From: Chitinophagales bacterium
GTDB taxonomy: Bacteria; Bacteroidota; Bacteroidia; Chitinophagales; UBA2359
DNA: 64,000 nucleotides
NCBI GenBank assembly: GCA_016787295.1
Contig: JAEUUX010000051.1
Location: forward strand, 36,982 to 100,981
Direction: 5' to 3'
Shown here in pieces: positions 18,116 through 26,932 of this stretch (its first letter is position 1; every line of letters starts with the position of its first letter). Both the position numbers and the translations under genes were made by a program. The notes beneath the pieces were generated by a model. It had not been told where the DNA came from, searched no databases, and saw only the letters and a list, made by a program, of their open reading frames with translations.

Positions 18116-18557
18116 AAACACTAAATTTATTCCACTTGGCTCATCTGTTGAACGCAAAGCCAATAACAGAATCGAACGCCAAGTAGCAGAAGAAAAACCT
18201 TTAATGTTGTTCAGTTTTAAAGATTTTCAATATAACGCCCAAATCCCGCCCGGTCAGTCATATACAAAATGGCAAACAGATGAACTGCTTGCCTATATGC
18301 TCGAAAAATTTGGGTATATCTGTAATGTCAATAGAATTGAAGCAGAGCAAAAGAAGTTCATAAAAGTGTATGGAGCATTTCCTGAAAATTCCGAATTTGA
18401 TAACCCATTTCCTGACCGCGATGTAGAGTGGGCAATTATCATGAAAATATCGGGACAAAAGGGGAGAGTAGCAGGGCATATTATTGGACACATTTTTTAT
18501 GTTGTTTTTTTAGATTCTGAACATTTGTTCTACCCCACCGAAAAACGAAATACATAA
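18096..18557 (+). CDS. Small partner protein of the AAA15 ATPase
   Basis: This 153-residue protein starts inside the 3' end of the ATPase gene (20-bp overlap). The N-terminus is very basic and probably disordered (MNKKNNKNTKF...). The body has LFSFKDFQYN, a helix KWQTDELLAYMLEKFGY, and a C-terminal beta-rich block with RVAGHIIG, IFYVVFLDSEHLFYPTEK. The terminal FYVVFLDxxHxF pattern resembles the ends of RelE/HigB-like small toxins, but I cannot place it in a family with confidence. It lacks a Toprim-like start, so it is not RloB. The tight coupling suggests effector and ATPase act together. Confidence 0.75.
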   Translation: MNKKNNKNTKFIPLGSSVERKANNRIERQVAEEKPLMLFSFKDFQYNAQIPPGQSYTKWQTDELLAYMLEKFGYICNVNRIEAEQKKFIKVYGAFPENSEFDNPFPDRDVEWAIIMKISGQKGRVAGHIIGHIFYVVFLDSEHLFYPTEKRNT

Positions 18558-18602
18558 AACAAGTCCACAAGAGTCAGCACAACCTAATAAAATTAGTCAA
18601 AT

Positions 18603-18631
18603 ACCCCAAAATAGTTATACTATTTTGGGGT
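18603..18631. terminator. Bidirectional terminator
   Basis: A perfect 12-bp stem (18603-18614 with 18620-18631) with a 5-nt loop lies between the convergent ends of the ATPase pair and the GH18 gene. Confidence 0.75.
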
Positions 18632-18702
18632 ATTTTGAGCATTATAAACAGTTTTTTCAAAATTTGGCAATCTTTTTATACAGCCACTATAAAGAACAAC
18701 AA

Positions 18703-21384
18703 TTACTGCACCACCAACAACTCACTCCAAACAAAATCACTAGCTTGCAAACGAACAATATATTGTCCCGCAGGCAAATACTGAATCGGGAGGCTAATAA
18801 TATCTCCGTTGGGTTGCAAATACAATTGCGGTTGTTGTTGTACGATTTTGCCTTGTAGGTCGATGATTTGCAGTTGAGCTTGTGTCGGTTTTTCCAACTG
18901 TACCCGCAAATTTAGCCATACATCGGCGGGATTTGGATAGAGAGTAGCATTTATAGCAGGTTCGGTGGTTGGTGTGGCGGACAACCAAATGTCTATATTC
19001 GTGTCGCGAAAAGCCATATTTGTCCAACGGTTGCCATTGTCGCGCAAAATGCTCACCACGCGCGCTGGCAACACCCCGTTGCCATAATACAAAATATCAT
19101 CATTGTTGGCGTTGCCCACTTTGATGGAAAGATTATTATTGGTGCGGCTTTTGAGGGTGCGCACAAAATCGTACATTGCCTCGCAGTTTCCTGTTCGCAA
19201 CGAGATAAAACTGCCCGTTGTTAGCGGATTGGGGTCTGTCCAAGTGGCGACTTGTTGGTTGTTGCTATAAACTCGAATTTCGCCCAAAGCAGGACTATAG
19301 CTCACCTTGATGTCATACCATTCATCAGCATTGACCATAAGTGCATTATCTGCTACCAAATCAAACACATTGTTGGTCACTTTATAGATTTGGGCTTTGC
19401 TACCGTCTACCCTAAAAAATACAAAATAACTATTGCCCCGATTTTCGGCATCGCCATCGTCTGCAAAAAAATGAAAACCTGCTCGACGGTTGGTGCCACT
19501 GCCCATGATTTTGAGGCGAAAATTATAGAGATAGTTCACGCCATTGCTTTGGGTGAGTTCGGCATAAAGGTTGGTATTGTCTTCGGCGGTGTTGATTTGA
19601 TACACCACACCTTCGTCGGCAATCCAAGTACCTGTAGCTGCTCCCCAGTCGGCGCTTAATATGCCGTTATCAAATTCATCGTTGAAAAAACCCGCTTTGC
19701 CGTTGGCTCGCCAATCACTGTTGGTTGGTTCATAGACAACTTGGTAGAATTTGCCATTAAAACCATTCCCGCAAGCATCAATATCTTCAAAAGTTGCTGT
19801 AAAATCATTGTTGTAGTAGGGCAGCAAAGTTTGGATATTGGCGCTCGGAAAACAACTGCCACACGCCCAATTGACTGTAAAACCCGGTCGCACGGTCGCA
19901 TTGTCCGATGTGAAGCGGAGGGTGAGGCTGTTATTGGTGGAGGTGATGGTGCCGGGATTTGCTGTACCGGTGTATGTGCCAATGAGGGGAGCAGCAGTGT
20001 TGCTGCCGTCATATATTCGCAAAAAATCAAAATTGTTTTCTATATCAAAACTTGGAAAAGAGATGGTCACAGGCAGCGAAGGTTCGGGCGAAGTGAGGGT
20101 GTAGGTATAGCTTTCGTTGTTTTGATAGTTGCCCAAACTACCACCAGTGTCGTGAAGCTCAATACCCGTGCAAGGATTATAGCAGTCGGTAAATTTTGTT
20201 TCGAGCAAATTCCAAAGTTGGTTATAGCCCGCATCGTAGCCGAGCGCCCAAATGCCTGTGCCTGCCAATTTTTTTGCCAAAATCATGTCGTAGCGTTGTG
20301 CCAAACTAATTTCGTCTTCGTACCAACATTGGCGCGTTTCGCCGCCTGATAGGTAGATGAAATAGGGCGAGGCACTGTGGTTGTCCCATTGGCGCGTATA
20401 GGTATTGTAAAAATTGTCGCGCACATATTTGTAGGTGCGCGAAACGCCTGTTGCAGTTGTGTTGGAGGGAATATTAGCGGACTGGGTCGTCCAATCATAA
20501 CCGTAATAAGGCACTGCCAAAATCAATTTGCTGGCAGGTACGCCTTCGTTGAGGTAGTAGTTGACCGAGCGGTTGAGAGTATACATATTCCAAGCCGTGC
20601 CAGAATAGAGTGGAGCAACAGGTCCTGCTTGTGCGTCGCCTGTATAATGATAATCGTAGCCCATGATGATAAAACGGTCAACGTGTGGCACCAATTCGCT
20701 GACATTGAACGCTCCCGCCCAGTCTACGGCAAAAACATCGATAGAAATGCTGGTATTGGGGCGTTCGGCATTGAGGCGTGTATCTAAATAGGTGATAAAA
20801 TCGACAAAATTATCGTCTTGTGACGAAGGAATACCCTCGAAATCAATATTCACCCCATTAGCTTGCCGATAGTTGAGCAAAGGAATTAACGAATCTACCA
20901 GCGTTTCCCAAGCATCGGGATTACTCAAAAAAGTGGTATTGTTGCTATTTCCAAAATTCACTACCGCTAAATCTATTTTGCAGCCCGCGGCGCGAGCTAA
21001 ATTGATGGAAGTCGTGGTTTTCCAACTATGAATGTCTGTATATTGTCCTGTACTGGGGTTGAGTTCATACGAAAAATAACACAAAGTGGACAAAAGGTGG
21101 TAGTCATAGTTGTTATACACCGACGAACCTACCCAATAAGGTTGAAAACCGTAGACTTCTTTTTGGAGCGTACAAGTAGAACGGTCGGAGGTTGTAAGAT
21201 GGGAGGTGGGGAGGTTAGCAGTATTGCCCAAAACAGTTTGTAACGAATCGTATTGGGCTTCGGTTTGGAGGTTAAATTGACGATAAAAGTCGTTTTCGGC
21301 ATGATGAATTGAAGTATATTGCGCCCAAATCGTTGTCGAAAAACAACAAAAGCATAGTATCAAAAATAGGAAGGGCTGTTTCAT
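18703..21384 (-). CDS. Secreted GH18-type chitinase-like protein, T9SS type A
   Basis: The protein has 893 residues: a signal peptide (1-21), then a glycoside hydrolase 18 domain (about 75-395) with GVNIDFEGIP (catalytic Glu183) and MGYDYHY. A CUB-like domain follows (about 405-510, CTGIELHDTGGSLG to FTVNWACG), then a laminin G/concanavalin-like region (about 560-720, FFNDEFDNG...WYDIKVSY). The C-terminal T9SS type A sorting domain reads LYPNPADVWLNL...LPAGQYIVRL. The upstream DxxD positions of the GH18 motif are substituted, so activity may be on other glycans. It is predicted to be exported through the type IX system and surface anchored or released. Monocistronic. Confidence 0.92.
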   Translation of the reverse strand: MKQPFLFLILCFCCFSTTIWAQYTSIHHAENDFYRQFNLQTEAQYDSLQTVLGNTANLPTSHLTTSDRSTCTLQKEVYGFQPYWVGSSVYNNYDYHLLSTLCYFSYELNPSTGQYTDIHSWKTTTSINLARAAGCKIDLAVVNFGNSNNTTFLSNPDAWETLVDSLIPLLNYRQANGVNIDFEGIPSSQDDNFVDFITYLDTRLNAERPNTSISIDVFAVDWAGAFNVSELVPHVDRFIIMGYDYHYTGDAQAGPVAPLYSGTAWNMYTLNRSVNYYLNEGVPASKLILAVPYYGYDWTTQSANIPSNTTATGVSRTYKYVRDNFYNTYTRQWDNHSASPYFIYLSGGETRQCWYEDEISLAQRYDMILAKKLAGTGIWALGYDAGYNQLWNLLETKFTDCYNPCTGIELHDTGGSLGNYQNNESYTYTLTSPEPSLPVTISFPSFDIENNFDFLRIYDGSNTAAPLIGTYTGTANPGTITSTNNSLTLRFTSDNATVRPGFTVNWACGSCFPSANIQTLLPYYNNDFTATFEDIDACGNGFNGKFYQVVYEPTNSDWRANGKAGFFNDEFDNGILSADWGAATGTWIADEGVVYQINTAEDNTNLYAELTQSNGVNYLYNFRLKIMGSGTNRRAGFHFFADDGDAENRGNSYFVFFRVDGSKAQIYKVTNNVFDLVADNALMVNADEWYDIKVSYSPALGEIRVYSNNQQVATWTDPNPLTTGSFISLRTGNCEAMYDFVRTLKSRTNNNLSIKVGNANNDDILYYGNGVLPARVVSILRDNGNRWTNMAFRDTNIDIWLSATPTTEPAINATLYPNPADVWLNLRVQLEKPTQAQLQIIDLQGKIVQQQPQLYLQPNGDIISLPIQYLPAGQYIVRLQASDFVWSELLVVQ

Positions 21385-21454
21385 ATTATAATTTTTAGGG
21401 TTTGACTACCAAAAACTCGCATAGTTACAATGGGTTTTGTTTTTCACAAAAAAT

Positions 21455-23707
21455 TTACTCCAACTCCTGCCCCGGTCGCCAAATGGTGTATTTGTCTTTC
21501 TGAATTTCGGCAATAAAGCGCGAAGGTTGTGTAAAATAGTTATCCCATGCCGAATAGTAGGCGGGCATGGTGAGATACAGTTCTTCTTCGGCTCGGCTAC
21601 ATGCCACATAAAACAAACGGCGTTCCTCCTCCAATTGGTCTAAGGATTTGAGGCTGCGCGACGACGGAAATAAACCGTCCAAAAGATGTGGCAGAAAAAC
21701 GCAATACCATTCCAAACCTTTGGCAGAGTGGATAGTGGACAGCGTGACAGGTTGGTCTTCGGACTCGTCGATGAGAGGCTTAACGGCATCTTGGTATTTG
21801 TTGGACGGCGGGTCTAAGGCAAAATCGGTCAAAAAATCTTGCACTTCTTGGTATTTGTACGCAAGTTGATGTATGACTTCGATGTCTTGCAAACGCAACT
21901 CCCAATCAGGTTCGCGTGATTTGAGAATGGGACGGTAGTAGTCGCGCAAAACATCTATTTTGGTGGGCAAATTCAAATCGTTGCGCCCCAAATTGTTCAG
22001 CATATCTCCCAAAGTTTCGAGGTCTTTGCCAAATTTTTTGTTTTCATAACTACCAAACTGAATATTGCTATGGTTGTTGTGGACATAGTCGATAATTTTG
22101 CTGGCGGTTGTTTGACCAATGCCCGGCACCAATTTCAATATCCTATTCCAAGCAATAGCGTCTAAGGGATTGACACTAATGCGCAGATAAGCAATAAGGT
22201 CTTTGATGTGGCTGCGCTCAATAAACTTGATACCGCCCACCATAACATACGGAATACCGCGCTTGAGCAGTTCTGTTTGGATAAAATTGCTGTGATATGA
22301 CGAACGATATAAGACCGCAATTTGGTTGAGTGGGATATTTTTTTCGCGCAACGCAATGATGCGCGACACAATGAACGCTGCCTCTTCTTGTTGGTCGTTG
22401 AATTTGGCAATAAGTGGTTTATGGTGCTTGGGGTTGTTGGAATACAGTTGTTTGGGATAAGCAATTTTAGCGTTTCGAATAATGTCGTTCACAAAAGCCA
22501 AAATAGGTTGGTTGCTTCGGTAGTTATGTTCCAATTTCACCACTTTGCAAGTTGGGTAGGTTTCGGGAAAGGTGAGAATATTCTCGAAATTTGCTCCGCG
22601 AAAAGCATAGATACTTTGCGAATCATCGCCCACCACCATAATATTTTTTGAGCCGCCCGCCACCAAATCAACAATATCTTTTTGTACTAAGTTGGTATCC
22701 TGAAATTCATCGACCATAACATATTGGTAGGACTGCTGCACCAAGCGGCGAAACTGCTCGTGGTCGCGCAACTTGTCGCGCAGCGTTTCCATCAAGTCGT
22801 CATAATCCAAAATTTGGTTGGTCTGTTTGTATTGTTGATAGGTTTTGGCGATGAGTTCAATGTCGTTCATGAAATCCATAACGCCCGAAAATTCGTTCAT
22901 AATCGTTGTGCGAACAGATTGGCTACAGTTGCGCGATTTTGAGATGATTTCAAAAATGCGCGATTTTCGGGGGAAAGCCTTATCCTTGGAGCCTAATTTA
23001 AATTCGTTGCGAATCAAATCGATAATATCTTCCGAATCTATGGGGTCTATGATAGTAAAATTGGCTGCAATGCCAATCATGTTGGCATGACGACGCAGTA
23101 AATAGGAGGCAAAAGCGTGATAGGTGCCGCGCATAATGCGGTCGACATCGTAGGTTTTGAGCAGTTGTTTGGTGCGTGTAACCATTTCTTGCGCGGCTTT
23201 TCGGGTGAAAGTGAGCAGCAAAATTTGTTCGGGCGAAATACCGTTTTCCAGCAGATAGCTTACCCGATAAACGATGGTGCGCGTTTTGCCGCTACCTGCT
23301 CCTGCAATGACCAAAAGCGGTCCTTGGACGGTAGTAACAGCAAGGTATTGTGCTTCGTTGAGTTCGGCGATATAGTTAATTTTGTAGTCGCGCTTAGGAA
23401 AAAGTGCCAATTGTTCGGGTTTGGTGACCACTTTTTTCTCGATAGATTTCGCAATTTTGTTCAATCTTTCTAAGCGTTCATACATTTCGGGTTCTATGCG
23501 CACACCCGAATACTCTCTAATGTTGAGTCTATCCAACTCGTTGGAGTCATAAAAATCACCTCCACCTGACCTATGACCACCGCCAAATTCTTGTTCGTTG
23601 TAGGTGTTTGGGGAGGTGTTTTTGTTGGCAAATTTTTTGAGAAAGAGCGATATTTTTTCGTCAACAGAAAGGTTATCTATATCTGGTTTGTTGTCTTCGG
23701 GCTTCAT
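21455..23707 (-). CDS. UvrD/PcrA-type superfamily 1 DNA helicase
   Basis: This 750-residue helicase has a poorly conserved ~125-residue N-terminal extension rich in Asp/Gly, then the SF1 motifs: Q-motif LNEAQYLAV, Walker A IAGAGSGKTRT, TFTRKAAQEM, motif II VDEFQDTN, motif III GDDSQSIYAFRGA, motif IV LEHNYRSNQPIL, LSTIHSAKGLEW and EERRLFYVACSRAEEELYL. It unwinds DNA 3' to 5' in repair or replication restart. The ATG at 23707 is chosen; an in-frame TTG at 23716 would add three residues. A TAATTTTG box lies at 23747-23754. The C-terminal PcrA extension is short. Confidence 0.93.
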   Translation of the reverse strand: MKPEDNKPDIDNLSVDEKISLFLKKFANKNTSPNTYNEQEFGGGHRSGGGDFYDSNELDRLNIREYSGVRIEPEMYERLERLNKIAKSIEKKVVTKPEQLALFPKRDYKINYIAELNEAQYLAVTTVQGPLLVIAGAGSGKTRTIVYRVSYLLENGISPEQILLLTFTRKAAQEMVTRTKQLLKTYDVDRIMRGTYHAFASYLLRRHANMIGIAANFTIIDPIDSEDIIDLIRNEFKLGSKDKAFPRKSRIFEIISKSRNCSQSVRTTIMNEFSGVMDFMNDIELIAKTYQQYKQTNQILDYDDLMETLRDKLRDHEQFRRLVQQSYQYVMVDEFQDTNLVQKDIVDLVAGGSKNIMVVGDDSQSIYAFRGANFENILTFPETYPTCKVVKLEHNYRSNQPILAFVNDIIRNAKIAYPKQLYSNNPKHHKPLIAKFNDQQEEAAFIVSRIIALREKNIPLNQIAVLYRSSYHSNFIQTELLKRGIPYVMVGGIKFIERSHIKDLIAYLRISVNPLDAIAWNRILKLVPGIGQTTASKIIDYVHNNHSNIQFGSYENKKFGKDLETLGDMLNNLGRNDLNLPTKIDVLRDYYRPILKSREPDWELRLQDIEVIHQLAYKYQEVQDFLTDFALDPPSNKYQDAVKPLIDESEDQPVTLSTIHSAKGLEWYCVFLPHLLDGLFPSSRSLKSLDQLEEERRLFYVACSRAEEELYLTMPAYYSAWDNYFTQPSRFIAEIQKDKYTIWRPGQELE

Positions 23708-23746
23708 AGAAAGCAATTATTTTACGATAGATGGCAAAACGAACAG

Positions 23747-23754
23747 CAAAATTA
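23747..23754 (-). promoter_or_regulatory. Putative -7 box for the helicase gene
   Basis: The minus strand reads TAATTTTG, 40 nt before the start. An imperfect -33 (ATTG at 23775-23778) is spaced 20 bp. Confidence 0.35.
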
Positions 23755-23830
23755 CGCTATTTGTGGCAGAAAAGCAATTTTTTGTGTGAACAAGTCAAAA
23801 AATGCTATACAAAATGCTTATTGCGAATAA

Positions 23831-23865
23831 AAAAAGCAGAATCTATCAAAGATTCTGCTTTTTTT
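23831..23865. terminator. Terminator of the DUF349 gene
   Basis: A perfect 13-bp stem (23831-23843 with 23851-23863) has T runs on both strands, 22 bp past the stop codon of the minus-strand DUF349 gene. Confidence 0.85.
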
Positions 23866-23886
23866 ATGATGATTTTCGAATAAACA

Positions 23887-25716
23887 CTATGCTTCTGCTA
23901 CTGTTTCGTCGGCATTGTTGCTGTTTTCTTCGGTATTTGTGGTCACTTCTTCTGTTGCTGGTGTTGCAACAACAGGAGCTGGACGGGTAGCTGCTTTTAG
24001 ACTATCTTCCAAACCTTTTAGCTCGTCTTTCAGTTTTTGCAATTTGCTTTTGAGGTCTGTGATAATAGGGCTTTCCTTTTTTGAGGCAGAGGTCAAGAAA
24101 CCGAGGTTGTTTTCATATTGTGCGATTTCTTGTGCTTTGCGTTCGATACGTTCGCGCAAAGCATCTTCTTTGCCACCGCCACTGTTGTTATTGTTACCGC
24201 GATAAACACGTGTATTTTCGCTGCGTGGTGTGTTTCGGAAAGATTTGCCAGATTCGTTACGAAGTTTGCGGGCGGCATTATATTTTTGGTCTAAAATGCT
24301 GTTGTATTCTTTTTGCAAACGATCTTTGTCGGTCAAAGGTACAAAACCGATAGCTTTCCACTCTTTGGTAAAAGTATCTAAGGTATCGAAATCGTTACCG
24401 TCACCGCTTGGTTCAAAAACTTTTAGGCGTTCAATCAGGTCATTTTTGGCTTGCAAATTGGCGGACTGTTCGGTGTCCATCGAATCGAAATGCACTTTTT
24501 TGGCTTGGAAAAAGGTGTCACATGCCAAACGGAAACGTTCCCACAATTTGTGTTCTTCGTTGCGTTGTGCGGGACCCACTTTTTTCCATTCTTTTTGTAA
24601 TTGTACCAAATAGTTGGAAGTGCGCGCCCAGTCGGTATCGAAACGAACAGCTTCTGCTTTTTCACAAAGCTCGATTTTGTGGTTTTTGTTGTCCTGGCGA
24701 AATTTGTCTAAATCACCATAGTATTCTTTCTTTTTCTCAAAAAAGATGTCACAAGTGGCGCGGAATGTTTGCCAAGTGATTTCGTTATCGTTAGAAAAAC
24801 CGATGGTTTTCCACTCTTCTTGCAACGCCATCACATCTTTGGTTTTTGCTTCCCATTGCTCATGTGTGGTACAATCTTCGGCAACCAAATTTTTTGTGCG
24901 CTCAATAAGGTCAAGTTTTTTATTCAAGTTTTCTTGTGTTTGTACGCGTTTTTCGTCAAAGAAAACTTGGATTTTTTCATACACTTGGTCACTCAATTGT
25001 CTAAATTGGCTGTAGACTTCGTCTTTTTTGTCCCATGCTACCTGACCGATGGTTTTCCACTCTGCTTGTAGTTTTTTCATAGCATCGGCTACTTCGTTCA
25101 TGTTTTCTTCGCCAAGCAAACCTTCTATTTTAGAGATGATTTCTTGTTTTGCCGACATGTTGCGTTGCTGCTCAATGCCTTGCATTTCCTTGGCTAAGTT
25201 TCGCTGATGGAAATAGAGATCAACTTGGTGACTATATTTGGAGAGTTGTTCTTTTCCTTCGGGCGTGTTGATTCGTCCTGTGGTGTTCCATTTGGACTGA
25301 ATGTCTTTAAAACGTTGGAAGCCGGCTGTACTCACATCGCCTTCTTGTACAAAAGCGGTAAGTTCTTCAATAACCGCTTGTTGTTCTTGGAGGCGAACTT
25401 TTTGTTCTGCTTCGCGTTTTTTACGTTCTTCTTCGCGTTGTTGCTGTTCGGCTTCGCGTGCGGCTTGATAGGCTGCCTTTTTTTCGTTGAAGAAAGCGAT
25501 AAGACGGTCATATTTTTCGTCTTGTTCATCTTTGCTTGCTTCAAAATTAGCTTCTTCGCCACCTTCGGCTTTAAAAGCATCTAAGGCTTCCTTACGGATA
25601 GCATCGGTGATTTTTCTGAACGATGCTCTGATGTTACTGACTTCGGCTTGGATTTCTTTGAAGTTGTCTTTTTGCAAAACTTCTTCAAATTGTGCGATGA
25701 TGGTTTCCTTATTCAT
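23887..25716 (-). CDS. DUF349 repeat protein
   Basis: The 609-residue cytosolic protein is almost entirely helical. After a charged coiled-coil segment (about 60-125) come several DUF349 repeats, each with LQxEWKxIGxV...WxxFRxxCDxFFxxKK. Good copies are at about 215-270, 290-345, 360-420 and 430-490. The tail is rich in Thr/Glu/Asn. DUF349 proteins are widespread in Bacteroidota, with no firm function that I can name. ATG codons at 25722 and 25716 are both possible; the second follows more closely the usual MNKE start. Confidence 0.9.
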   Translation of the reverse strand: MNKETIIAQFEEVLQKDNFKEIQAEVSNIRASFRKITDAIRKEALDAFKAEGGEEANFEASKDEQDEKYDRLIAFFNEKKAAYQAAREAEQQQREEERKKREAEQKVRLQEQQAVIEELTAFVQEGDVSTAGFQRFKDIQSKWNTTGRINTPEGKEQLSKYSHQVDLYFHQRNLAKEMQGIEQQRNMSAKQEIISKIEGLLGEENMNEVADAMKKLQAEWKTIGQVAWDKKDEVYSQFRQLSDQVYEKIQVFFDEKRVQTQENLNKKLDLIERTKNLVAEDCTTHEQWEAKTKDVMALQEEWKTIGFSNDNEITWQTFRATCDIFFEKKKEYYGDLDKFRQDNKNHKIELCEKAEAVRFDTDWARTSNYLVQLQKEWKKVGPAQRNEEHKLWERFRLACDTFFQAKKVHFDSMDTEQSANLQAKNDLIERLKVFEPSGDGNDFDTLDTFTKEWKAIGFVPLTDKDRLQKEYNSILDQKYNAARKLRNESGKSFRNTPRSENTRVYRGNNNNSGGGKEDALRERIERKAQEIAQYENNLGFLTSASKKESPIITDLKSKLQKLKDELKGLEDSLKAATRPAPVVATPATEEVTTNTEENSNNADETVAEA

Positions 25717-25780
25717 TACCAAAAAAAATTAATGCGGATTAGGTACAAATCGTGTTGAGACGTGTGTATTTTTGCGGCTG

Positions 25781-25788
25781 CAAAGTTA
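25781..25788 (-). promoter_or_regulatory. Putative -7 box for the DUF349 gene
   Basis: The minus strand reads TAACTTTG, matching TAnnTTTG, 65 bp upstream of the start. No clear -33. Confidence 0.45.
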
Positions 25789-25841
25789 CATGTTTATTAG
25801 GAAATTGTATAATTTTAGTGCTTGTTCAGCTATTTTTTTGT

Positions 25842-25953
25842 TAATTTTGCCCAAAAAACTACTAAAAAAAGTTATACAATAATGATTATGGCAATAAAAG
25901 AGCAAATGGAGTCAATTGTTGGGCGGTATAAGACAAACTTTTGCTGCGTTTAA
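25842..25953 (+). pseudogene. Orphan -7 box and 23-codon frame, possible gene remnant
   Basis: A TAATTTTG box (25842-25849) is followed at 25882 by ATG and a 23-codon frame starting MIMAIKEQMES, closed by TAA at 25951-25953. It overlaps the 3' end of the opposite-strand SirB1-like gene. It looks like a promoter plus the first codons of a gene whose body is missing, or chance. No similarity could be named. Confidence 0.25.
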
Positions 25954-26770
25954 AGGCATGATTAGTTTGGTAGGTAATTGCCAAGTTTTCTATTATCAAC
26001 TGCAACAAACGGACATGATTGATGGGCAAATACACATCGCTGTTGCGCAAAAGCACTGCGTCGGGAGTGATTTCGGAGAGTAGGTAGCGCCTGCCTTCTT
26101 GTGGAGGATAGAGGTAGAACCCTATTTTGTAGTTCTTTTCAAGTGATGAAGTAAATTTATATTGACGCGTATTTTCGAAGCCCAACATAACAACATTGTT
26201 GTCCAATTCGAACAACCACGAACGAAGTTGCAAGCGACGTGCCAACAAATAATATAAAGCGGTAATCAGCAAATCGGAGCCTAAATGTCCTGATATAACA
26301 TCGCTCACAAAATAAAGTTGTGGATTGCTGCGGTCGGTTTGTGCCTTATATTGTTGTTCCTTAAAAAAAACCTCGTTCATATAACACACCGCTTTGTTGG
26401 GCGTATGAAGTGGTGTAATTTTGTTGTGCATGGTTTGGTAGATAATATCGAGCATCTTTTTGGCATTATAGAAGCTCAATTCAGGACAGATAATATTATT
26501 TACCAAACACAAACCTTCCCACAAATCGTTGTTGCGGAAGGTTGCCCAATGTTCCAAGTGGCGCAAAATTTTGTTGAGATGAATATCAAAAATAACATCT
26601 TCGACCAACTCCTGCTCCATGGTAGAGATGTCGGTGGCATGGTCGACATAGCGTTGCAAATCGGGCAAGATACGCCCCCCCATACCTACCAAAGCCTGAT
26701 AAGCATTTTCGGACACAAAACTATCTGTATCGAACAACAATACCAATAATGCTTCTAACTGTGAATGCAT
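25886..26770 (-). CDS. SirB1/transglutaminase-like domain protein
   Basis: The 294-residue protein resembles the SirB1 (transglutaminase-like) family. It shows LWEGLCLVNNIICPELSFYN, NAKKMLDIIYQTMHN, a NEVFF start, and SGHLGSDLLITALYYLLARRLQLRSWLFEL, which corresponds to the usual GIPISLALLYLxVARRLGL block. The N-terminal ~90 residues carry HEAT-like helices (VSENAYQALVGMGGRILPDLQRYV). No catalytic cysteine at the canonical place is evident. Function unknown. It lies between the DUF349 gene and topA on the same strand but with >100-bp gaps. Confidence 0.75.
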   Translation of the reverse strand: MHSQLEALLVLLFDTDSFVSENAYQALVGMGGRILPDLQRYVDHATDISTMEQELVEDVIFDIHLNKILRHLEHWATFRNNDLWEGLCLVNNIICPELSFYNAKKMLDIIYQTMHNKITPLHTPNKAVCYMNEVFFKEQQYKAQTDRSNPQLYFVSDVISGHLGSDLLITALYYLLARRLQLRSWLFELDNNVVMLGFENTRQYKFTSSLEKNYKIGFYLYPPQEGRRYLLSEITPDAVLLRNSDVYLPINHVRLLQLIIENLAITYQTNHAFKRSKSLSYTAQQLTPFALLLP

Positions 26771-26932
26771 AATTTGTACCTTTTACTAATAAAAAAATAT
26801 CAGTTAAGGGGTATTTGAGAAGGGTAAAAAGGGGGTGCTATATTATCGAATTCCAAAATTTGGGAAATATCATTTGCTAATAAAATAGCGCAGATACATG
26901 ACTTTCGGAACACGGTCTACAAGGTAATGTGT

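Noticed and set aside
18096..18557. RloB identity for the partner of the AAA15 ATPase
   Set aside because: No Toprim-like N-terminal motif is seen and the protein is too short, so no gene name was given.
19838..20787. Plus-strand frames of up to 202 codons inside the GH18 gene
   Set aside because: They lie opposite a full-length, domain-rich secreted protein and show no recognisable motif.
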